Shown here: piece after piece, positions 7,339-11,672 of the stretch
Layout of the letters: every line of letters begins with the position of its first letter
How positions within the stretch are numbered: the first letter of the stretch is position 1
NCBI GenBank assembly: GCA_963510375.1
Contig: CAUPES010000023.1
Coordinates: forward strand, 1-11,672
DNA from: Fastidiosipila sp963510375
GTDB lineage: Bacteria > Bacillota > Clostridia > Saccharofermentanales > Fastidiosipilaceae
Reading direction: 5' to 3'
Length of the DNA stretch: 11,672 bases
Translations under genes and position numbers: made by a program
The notes under the pieces: generated by a model
The model's input: only the letters and a program-made list of their open reading frames with translations
Told to the model about the DNA's origin: nothing
Databases searched by the model: none

Positions 7339-8331
7339 ATGCAAAGTAGTCAAGAATATAATAGAGATTTTACTAATTATCAAGTGAGAAGTCCTTACTA
7401 TAGGAAACCTGGTTTCGATGTAGGAACAATATTATGGCCTATATTAGCTATCGTATTTTTCTTTGGAACCATGCTCATAGTTCAACTTGCAGGAATAGTA
7501 TATGCGATTATTACAGACCCGCTTTTAAGGATGTCATTAGAAAATTCTAATCCTATTGATATGATTACCACTTTTGCTAATGTACAAGTTCAACAATTTA
7601 GTGTTGTAGCTATAATATATTCTCTTATTCAGATTATTGCTTTGTTTTTCTTTCTTAGATCTAGAGAAAAGAAAGAAAGAAGGTATGTCCTTAAAGAAAA
7701 AGCTGAAGGTAAAGGTTATCTATCAACCATTGTAATTACCTTTGGTAGTATTGGGTTAGCGATGGCTTGGATGCTATTAGTCTCCTTATTAGCTCAAGTT
7801 TCTAATTTCTGGGCAGAGCAAGTAGAGATTTATGAGCAAATTTCGTCAATAACTTCAAATGAAAATATTTTCCTTACTTTGATTTCTGTTTGTGTTTTAG
7901 TTCCGATTGCAGAAGAACTTGTCTTTAGAGGGCTGGTGCTAAGTGAGTTTAGAAGAGTAATGCCAGATTGGCTAGGTGTTGTAGTAACTGCTGTCATTTT
8001 TGGAATAGCACACATGAATCCAATTCAATCTGTATATGCAGCTGTTTGTGGAGTTATGTTTGGTTTGGTCTATATCTGGACTGAGTCAATTTATCAATCC
8101 ATTTTTATGCATATTGTATTCAATTTCTTAGGTAGTGGATTGAACCAAATTTTATTAAAACTAGGATTAGAACAAGTAAGTCAATATCTGGTGTTCTTCT
8201 ATATGATAATGATAATTCCAACTATTTATTTATTGATTAAATTGCATAATAGGAATAGAGGTAAGAGTACTAAGCCTATTGCAGTAGTACGTCCTGAGTT
8301 TGAAGAAGCTCAAGCAGAAGTACTATCTTAA
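7339..8331 (+). CDS. CPBP family intramembrane metalloprotease (CAAX/Abi type)
   Basis: A 330-residue polytopic membrane protein with about seven hydrophobic segments (near 30-58, 88-106, 128-152, 177-191, 211-226, 232-247 and 284-301). The three motifs of the CPBP (type II CAAX prenyl protease-like, formerly Abi) family are present: EELVFR (Glu192, Glu193, Arg197), FGIAH (His225) and HIVFN (His258, Asn262). In bacteria such proteins include bacteriocin self-immunity factors and membrane proteases; the substrate here is unknown. The N-terminal ~27 residues are a soluble tail rich in Tyr and Asn. It is the last gene of the plus-strand cluster, 14 bases after the second DUF1292 gene, and is followed by a clear terminator. 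Confidence 0.9.
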   Translation: MQSSQEYNRDFTNYQVRSPYYRKPGFDVGTILWPILAIVFFFGTMLIVQLAGIVYAIITDPLLRMSLENSNPIDMITTFANVQVQQFSVVAIIYSLIQIIALFFFLRSREKKERRYVLKEKAEGKGYLSTIVITFGSIGLAMAWMLLVSLLAQVSNFWAEQVEIYEQISSITSNENIFLTLISVCVLVPIAEELVFRGLVLSEFRRVMPDWLGVVVTAVIFGIAHMNPIQSVYAAVCGVMFGLVYIWTESIYQSIFMHIVFNFLGSGLNQILLKLGLEQVSQYLVFFYMIMIIPTIYLLIKLHNRNRGKSTKPIAVVRPEFEEAQAEVLS

Positions 8332-8365
8332 TTATTGATTACTATATATTTAATGTGATAATAAG

Positions 8366-8420
8366 CTCTGTCTTTAATAAATTTCATTGTTGTGAGTTCT
8401 TAAATGACAGAGTTTTTATT
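8366..8420 (+). terminator. Rho-independent terminator ending the rnr-CPBP cluster
   Basis: CTCTGTCTTTAA (8366-8377) pairs with TTAAATGACAGAG (8400-8412) through a 12-bp stem with one bulged base. TTTTTATT follows directly. It lies 34 bases after the CPBP stop. Confidence 0.85.
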
Positions 8421-8482
8421 TGCTATTTTGACAAGATAATTATTAAAATTTGTTTGAACCATACATACTTATTATAAAGTTT

Positions 8483-8530
8483 TTATAGAGATAAAAATTA
8501 ATTTGACTATGCATGGAATAATCTCTATAA
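8483..8530. repeat. 10-bp inverted repeat overlapping the tRNA promoter
   Basis: TTATAGAGAT (8483-8492) and ATCTCTATAA (8521-8530) are perfect reverse complements separated by 28 bases. The right arm contains most of the -10 hexamer and the space between the arms holds the -35. This could be an operator or chance in AT-rich sequence. Confidence 0.6.
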
Positions 8531-8531
8531 T
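8503..8531 (+). promoter_or_regulatory. Sigma-A promoter for tRNA-Val
   Basis: TTGACT (8503-8508) and a perfect TATAAT (8526-8531) are separated by exactly 17 bases, close to the vegetative consensus. Transcription would start near 8538, giving a 5' leader of about 94 bases before the tRNA. A weaker pair (TTGAAC at 8545, TAATAA at 8568) follows. No coding sequence is seen between 8421 and 8631. Confidence 0.75.
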
Positions 8532-8631
8532 TCATATCACTGTCTTGAACAATGTTTATAAAATTTCTAATAATATGAAATTGATTAGACGAACATTTGG
8601 AAAGATATGAAGCATTGAAATTTAAATAAAT

Positions 8632-8708
8632 GGGTGATTAGCTCAGTTGGTCAGAGCGCTTGCTCGACACGCAAGAGGTCACTGGTTCAAGTCCTGTATC
8701 ACCCACCA
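8632..8708 (+). tRNA. tRNA-Val (anticodon GAC), encoded CCA
   Basis: The cloverleaf folds fully. The acceptor stem GGGTGAT pairs with ATCACCC, followed by discriminator A and CCA at 8706-8708. The D-stem is GCTC/GAGC. The anticodon stem CTTGC/GCAAG holds the loop TCGACAC with anticodon GAC at 8666-8668, reading GUC/GUU valine codons. The T-loop is TTCAAGT. The T-stem ACTGG/CCTGT has one U-U mismatch (bases 8683 and 8695, tRNA positions 51 and 63), which is unusual. The tRNA is directly followed by an integrase gene pointing toward it, so its 3' end is the likely attachment site of the accessory region. Confidence 0.95.
8686..8708 (+). other. Probable attachment-site core (attL) in the tRNA 3' half
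   Basis: Tyrosine integrases commonly recombine in the T-arm and 3' end of tRNA genes, keeping the tRNA whole. The integrase gene ends 134 bp downstream, in the expected orientation for an integrated island. No second copy of this segment is seen within the window, so the far end must lie beyond 11672. The exact crossover is not determined. Confidence 0.5.
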
Positions 8709-8728
8709 TAATAGTTTTATTTAAATAG

Positions 8729-8780
8729 ATAAATCCTTGAAAACGAGTATTGAACAGGTTTTCAAGGATTTATTCTTTTT
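8729..8780 (+). terminator. Rho-independent terminator after tRNA-Val
   Basis: A 15-bp perfect stem is formed by 8729-8743 (ATAAATCCTTGAAAA) and 8759-8773 (TTTTCAAGGATTTAT) with a 15-base loop. TCTTTTTATT follows. A further partial copy, TTCAAGGATT, recurs at 8782-8791 just after it. Confidence 0.85.
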
Positions 8781-8810
8781 ATTCAAGGATTGATATATTC
8801 TAATAAAATG

Positions 8811-8826
8811 ACCCAAATTTACCCAA
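8811..8826. repeat. Paired ACCCAA direct repeats, candidate integrase arm sites
   Basis: ACCCAA occurs at 8811-8816 and 8821-8826, exactly 10 bp (one helical turn) apart, between the tRNA and the integrase stop codon. Short direct repeats at such spacing near att sites are typical arm-type binding sites for tyrosine integrases with an N-terminal arm-binding domain. This is inference from position and pattern. Confidence 0.35.
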
Positions 8827-8842
8827 GAACTTAACCATAATT

Positions 8843-9955
8843 TTAATCAGATAGAAGATCAAATATTTCAGATATTTTTTGAGCGATTTCTTTATCTCTA
8901 TTTTCTTTTGCAATTTGTTCTTCTTTTGACAGAGGTATCTCGTGTACATAAGTGTTTATTGTATCCATATATTTTGAGTGTCCTAAAACTCTTTTTAATT
9001 CCTCAAGATCTAAATTTTTATTAGAATATGTAGCGAACGTATGTCTTAATTCATGGAGTGTTATTTTGCCAAGATTATTAGCTTTTCTAAATTTTCTCCA
9101 TTTTTCTGAGAGTGTCTTAGGATTGATTCTTTTACCTACTGGCGATAAAAATATATATTCCCCATTAAATCCTTTTTGGTCGCATTTTTCTCGATGTTTT
9201 TCAATGCATTTTATTGCTTGTGGGATTAAATATTCTTCTCTTTCTTTGTTGCTTTTTGGTGTAGTAAGATGTATTCCTGTAGATAACATTACATAGTTTT
9301 CTTTTATATATATATACGGTGATTTAAAATCTCGTTTATATTGCAATGCACAAACTTCTCCACGACGTAATCCTGTGTAGATTAAAAATTGAAATACTTC
9401 TAAATACCAATTTTCATCTTTGCTATTTAATACTCTATTTAACTCATCTGGATATAAAGCTCTCTTTTTTCTTTTTTTATTTTTAGCAGGATTGAGCAAA
9501 AATAGTGGAACTTCATTATCAGCCATATAACCTTTACTGGCACAAAATATACAAAAACTTTTAATCACGCTTATAATATTTTTAAGAGTAGAATAAGCTA
9601 AATTTCTTTCTTTATATGGAATATCAATAGCCTCTTGCCAATTTGATTTGGAGATTGAACTAACAGTTTTGCTCCCAAGAGAATTAAGTAAGTATGTCTT
9701 GTAATACTGATTCGCTTTATCTGCAGTAGTAGCTTTATGATTTAAGGAATAATATTCGGTAAATTCTTTCCATGCATCACTTACTTTAATTGTTTTAGGA
9801 TCAGAAACTTGCTCTAACCATTTGTAGTATTCTGCATAACATTGTTGTTGCCCTTTTTTTGTTCTATCTGAATTATAAAACTTCTTTCTTTTACCATTTT
9901 TATAACCTTGAATAACCCACGTCTTTCTTTCTTTATCCCAAGTACACTTAGCCAT
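8843..9955 (-). CDS. int: Tyrosine recombinase / site-specific integrase
   Basis: A 370-residue phage/ICE-type integrase. The N-terminal ~48 residues (GYKNGKRKKFY region) resemble the AP2-like arm-binding domain. A core-binding SAM-like domain (about 57-150) and the catalytic domain (about 165-345) follow. The active-site set is complete: Arg197 in TGLRRGE, a Lys in the TPKSNK hairpin (about 234), HELRH (His301, Arg304), His326 in LGHS and nucleophile Tyr336 in NTYVH. It should integrate and excise the island at tRNA-Val. The start is supported by AAGGAAG (9969-9963) at 7 bases. It lies 18 bases downstream of the mini-ImmA gene on the same strand with no terminator between, so both are likely one transcript. 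No excisionase gene is seen in the window. Confidence 0.93.
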   Translation of the reverse strand: MAKCTWDKERKTWVIQGYKNGKRKKFYNSDRTKKGQQQCYAEYYKWLEQVSDPKTIKVSDAWKEFTEYYSLNHKATTADKANQYYKTYLLNSLGSKTVSSISKSNWQEAIDIPYKERNLAYSTLKNIISVIKSFCIFCASKGYMADNEVPLFLLNPAKNKKRKKRALYPDELNRVLNSKDENWYLEVFQFLIYTGLRRGEVCALQYKRDFKSPYIYIKENYVMLSTGIHLTTPKSNKEREEYLIPQAIKCIEKHREKCDQKGFNGEYIFLSPVGKRINPKTLSEKWRKFRKANNLGKITLHELRHTFATYSNKNLDLEELKRVLGHSKYMDTINTYVHEIPLSKEEQIAKENRDKEIAQKISEIFDLLSD

Positions 9956-9973
9956 TCTTATACTTCCTTTCTA

Positions 9974-10240
9974 TTAATCTGGTAGAGAGTTAGATATGTT
10001 TAAGCTAACTTCTAGTTCTTTTTCTTCATTTGATAAGTATTTACGCTCATCTAAATGACCTAAAATTATGTGCCATAATTCATGTTCCACAACTTGAGTT
10101 AATTTTGAAGAACATAGATATTCACTGACAAAAATTTCATAACCATCTAATGACTTACAAGGTATTGCATGTTTGGCAAGTAATCTTGTATGAGGAGCAA
10201 AATGAACTCTAGCATTCAATTTTGTAATTAATTGTTCCAT
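9974..10240 (-). CDS. Short ImmA/IrrE-like HExxH metalloprotease
   Basis: An 88-residue protein with HELWH at 53-57 (zinc ligands His53 and His57, catalytic Glu54) followed by LGH and a Glu-rich helix (NEEKELEVS, 71-79) that may hold the third ligand. This matches the core of ImmA/IrrE (DUF955) proteases, which cleave phage- or ICE-type repressors after DNA damage. It is much shorter than the usual ImmA (ICEBs1 ImmA is about 170 residues) and ends just after the third-ligand region. A longer in-frame start exists at 10354, but the ATG at 10240 has a strong AAAGGAG (10253-10247) at 6 bases, and the extra 38 residues would run across the SOS box and a terminator. The short start is chosen. No cognate repressor gene is visible beside it. 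Confidence 0.78.
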   Translation of the reverse strand: MEQLITKLNARVHFAPHTRLLAKHAIPCKSLDGYEIFVSEYLCSSKLTQVVEHELWHIILGHLDERKYLSNEEKELEVSLNISNSLPD

Positions 10241-10267
10241 AAAATTCTCCTTTAATGAAGTAATTCT

Positions 10268-10289
10268 ATAATAACAGAACAAATGTTCT
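10268..10289 (-). promoter_or_regulatory. Gram-positive LexA (SOS) box and -10 upstream of mini-ImmA/integrase
   Basis: AGAACAAATGTTCT (10276-10289) is a perfect 6-2-6 palindrome and fits the Bacillus-type LexA consensus GAAC-RNRY-GTTC exactly at all specified positions. On the minus strand it is followed by TATTAT (10273-10268), a plausible -10, so bound LexA would cover the promoter. The start codon at 10240 lies about 28 bases downstream of the -10. A weak -35 (ATTTTA, 10296-10291) is 17 bases upstream. Control by LexA is inferred from the motif alone; another dimeric repressor could use the same palindrome. Confidence 0.65.
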
Positions 10290-10320
10290 ATAAAATGGTC
10301 ATTATTTAATTTTTTGATTA

Positions 10321-10361
10321 TAAATAAAACCCTCCAGTGAATATAATGTTTCACTGAAAGG
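10321..10361 (-). terminator. Rho-independent terminator after the restriction endonuclease gene
   Basis: On the minus strand CAGTGAA (10356-10350) pairs with TTCACTG (10341-10335) around an 8-base loop. An outer CCT/AGG extends the stem past a small internal loop, and GTTTTATTTA follows. It lies 29 bases beyond the endonuclease stop and separates that gene from the mini-ImmA/integrase pair. Confidence 0.7.
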
Positions 10362-10389
10362 TCAAAAAATGTTTAAATTAGTTATTATT

Positions 10390-11292
10390 TTAAAAATTTT
10401 CTAGTTCAATAATTCGCTTTTGTAAATATTCAATAATGTATTCCTCACTAGTATTATTCATAGCTTTTTTTAAGTTAGTTATTTTAAATTTTATTTCATC
10501 ATCAGAGTATTTATCCTTTGTCCAAGTATTACTTACGTCTTTTGCTAATTGTAAAAAGTCCTCAAAAGTTAATACCAAGTTATTGTCTTTATAGTATTTC
10601 TCTTTTAAAGTAGCTGTTGTTACAGGATAAATATTATTAGCTCTTAATTGATCCAGAGTATTTTCTCCTATTTCTTCATCTACAGTAGCTAAATATATTT
10701 CTGACATGCGTGTTCTATCAAGCTCGTCTCCAATTTCCTGCCAACGCTCCCTTAGTGTAGTCTTAGCAGTTAAGGCAACAACGTTCCTCTTACTTATACC
10801 GTATTCAATTGCTCCAGGTATAACATGATCTACTAATTTTGCTAAATTTTTATCTTTAAAAACTCCTGTTCCTATTAAACCTTGTTCATCAAAAGGAATA
10901 TTAGCTCCAATAAACAAATGACTAATTATAGCTTCAAATTCTTTTCCAGCTCTGCTTCTACGACTTTGAGTATTAGATAGAGATAATGTATAAAAGTTAT
11001 TAGTATTTTCATCGATGTAGTCTTCTACAGCCTTTCTTGGTAATTTTTCATCTACATTATCTGGAATTAGTTGTTTATATAAATAGTTAGAAAACTCTTC
11101 TTCTAATTCAAGAAATGTTTTCCAAACTCTTGATCTTATATCTTCAACAATTTTACTAGCATTATTAATGAAGTATTCAGGATCTTTATTATCTAGTCCT
11201 AGTTGAATAAAAACTTTATGAATAACATTAAATGTTGACATGAAAGCTTTTCTTTCATTTTTTATAACCTTTTTAAATTCTTCTTCTGTCAT
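10390..11292 (-). CDS. Type II restriction endonuclease, EcoRII C-terminal-like
   Basis: A 300-residue protein. The middle carries the EcoRII/SsoII/PspGI-like pattern: RRSRAGKEFE at 111-120, LVDHVIPG at 153-160 (Asp155 probable metal ligand), then ALTAKTTLRERWQEI at 173-187 (Lys177 probable catalytic residue, TTLRERW typical of the group). This is a PD-(D/E)XK nuclease fold. EcoRII itself is about 400 residues with an N-terminal effector domain. Here the ~105 N-terminal residues are helical and charged and do not look like that domain, so the enzyme may act as a plain dimer like PspGI or SsoII. Relatives cut CCWGG or CCNGG; the target here is unproven. The start has GGAG (11303-11300) at 7 bases. 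It is divergent from a C5-methyltransferase, the expected partner. Confidence 0.8.
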   Translation of the reverse strand: MTEEEFKKVIKNERKAFMSTFNVIHKVFIQLGLDNKDPEYFINNASKIVEDIRSRVWKTFLELEEEFSNYLYKQLIPDNVDEKLPRKAVEDYIDENTNNFYTLSLSNTQSRRSRAGKEFEAIISHLFIGANIPFDEQGLIGTGVFKDKNLAKLVDHVIPGAIEYGISKRNVVALTAKTTLRERWQEIGDELDRTRMSEIYLATVDEEIGENTLDQLRANNIYPVTTATLKEKYYKDNNLVLTFEDFLQLAKDVSNTWTKDKYSDDEIKFKITNLKKAMNNTSEEYIIEYLQKRIIELENF

Positions 11293-11318
11293 ATTTGTAC
11301 TCCATATTTGTAAATTTG

Positions 11319-11327
11319 TGCTATAAT
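11319..11327 (+). promoter_or_regulatory. Extended -10 promoter of the methyltransferase gene
   Basis: TGCTATAAT is a perfect extended -10 (TGnTATAAT) located 48 bases before the methyltransferase ATG. No good -35 is seen at 16-18 bases. The divergent endonuclease start is only 27 bases to the left, so both transcripts arise from this 83-bp gap. Confidence 0.6.
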
Positions 11328-11346
11328 TAGGACATATAAACCTAAT
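11326..11346. promoter_or_regulatory. Inverted repeat, candidate operator for R-M control
   Basis: ATTAGG (11326-11331) and CCTAAT (11341-11346) form 6-bp arms with a 9-base spacer, overlapping the start region of the methyltransferase promoter and the divergent gap. Methyltransferases of the SsoII/EcoRII group use an N-terminal helix-turn-helix to bind such a site, repress their own gene and set endonuclease expression. The encoded methyltransferase has that helix-turn-helix. Binding is inferred. Confidence 0.4.
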
Positions 11347-11375
11347 AACATCACAGTTATGAAAAGAGGATAACC

Positions 11376-11672
11376 ATGAACAGTATTATATCAAAAGAAA
11401 TAGATAATCTAGATAAAACCCAAACTGCTGAATTAATTAAAGAAAAGAGACAGCGACTTAATATGACACAGAAAGAATTTGCTGATGCAATTGGTCTATC
11501 AAAATATGGAGATAGAACAGTAAGAAGATGGGAAAATTTAGAATCTGTACCATCTAAGCTAGAAATTCAGGCTATAATCGATTTTCCTGAATTTCCACCA
11601 TTCACTAATCCGGAAAATGCTAAATTCAGAATGATTGATTTGTTTGCTGGGATAGGTGGAACAAGGCTAGGA
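11376..11672 (+). CDS. DNA (cytosine-5) methyltransferase with N-terminal HTH, cut by window end
   Basis: Only the first 99 residues are present and the frame is open at the window edge. Residues ~17-65 form an Xre-like helix-turn-helix (IKEKRQRLNMTQKEFADAIG, then RTVRRWE). Residues 87-99, IDLFAGIGGTRLG, are motif I of C5-methyltransferases, the S-adenosylmethionine-binding loop. The layout matches M.SsoII/M.EcoRII-type enzymes, whose N-terminal domain is a transcription regulator of the R-M operon. The catalytic Pro-Cys motif lies beyond the window. The start has AGAGGA (11365-11370) at 5 bases. Paired with the divergent EcoRII-like endonuclease, it would protect host DNA by making 5-methylcytosine in the shared target. 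Confidence 0.88.
   Translation, partial: MNSIISKEIDNLDKTQTAELIKEKRQRLNMTQKEFADAIGLSKYGDRTVRRWENLESVPSKLEIQAIIDFPEFPPFTNPENAKFRMIDLFAGIGGTRLG

Noticed and set aside
8545..8556. GAACAATGTTTA as a second SOS box
   Set aside because: The right half is not GTTC, so it fails the core GAAC-N4-GTTC pattern.
8952..9296. Plus-strand open frame of 114 codons within the integrase gene
   Set aside because: It is the antisense shadow of the integrase catalytic domain, whose motifs are intact on the minus strand.
10241..10354. 38-residue N-terminal extension of the mini-ImmA protein
   Set aside because: It would start inside the terminator hairpin and cross the SOS box. The ATG at 10240 has a strong ribosome binding site.

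Overview
The window is AT-rich DNA with strong AGGAGG-type ribosome binding sites and an LPXTG-like cell-wall anchor. The gene set (IreB, RuvX, DUF1292, class A PBP) points to a low-GC Gram-positive bacterium, most likely an anaerobic clostridial Firmicute. The genus cannot be fixed from the sequence.

Layout, left to right. (1) 1-407: the 3' end of a surface-protein gene made of Pro-rich tandem repeats and a sortase signal with the unusual core VTKTG. (2) 474-512: a strong hairpin in the convergent gap. (3) 660-3596, minus strand: a dCMP deaminase and a class A penicillin-binding protein, separated by a perfect 42-bp palindrome containing only A and T. (4) 3883-8331, plus strand: a tight cluster of RNase R, IreB, RuvX, two tandem DUF1292 paralogues and a CPBP-family membrane protease, running from an extended -10 promoter to a terminator at 8366-8420. 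(5) 8632-8708: tRNA-Val(GAC) behind a good sigma-A promoter. (6) 8709 to the end: an accessory region that looks like an island integrated at the 3' end of this tRNA.

The island starts with a tyrosine integrase pointing toward the tRNA, preceded on the same strand by a very short ImmA/IrrE-like HExxH protein. A perfect match to the Gram-positive LexA (SOS) box lies just upstream of this pair. Next comes a restriction endonuclease resembling the EcoRII catalytic domain, followed by a divergent C5-methyltransferase with an N-terminal helix-turn-helix. The methyltransferase is cut by the window edge.

The most interesting reading is a restriction-modification island whose integrase may be induced by DNA damage. 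Each part belongs to a known family. The combination (SOS box, mini-ImmA and integrase without a visible repressor, and a self-regulating R-M pair) deserves a check. The host tRNA also carries a U-U mismatch in its T-stem, possibly a scar of integration.
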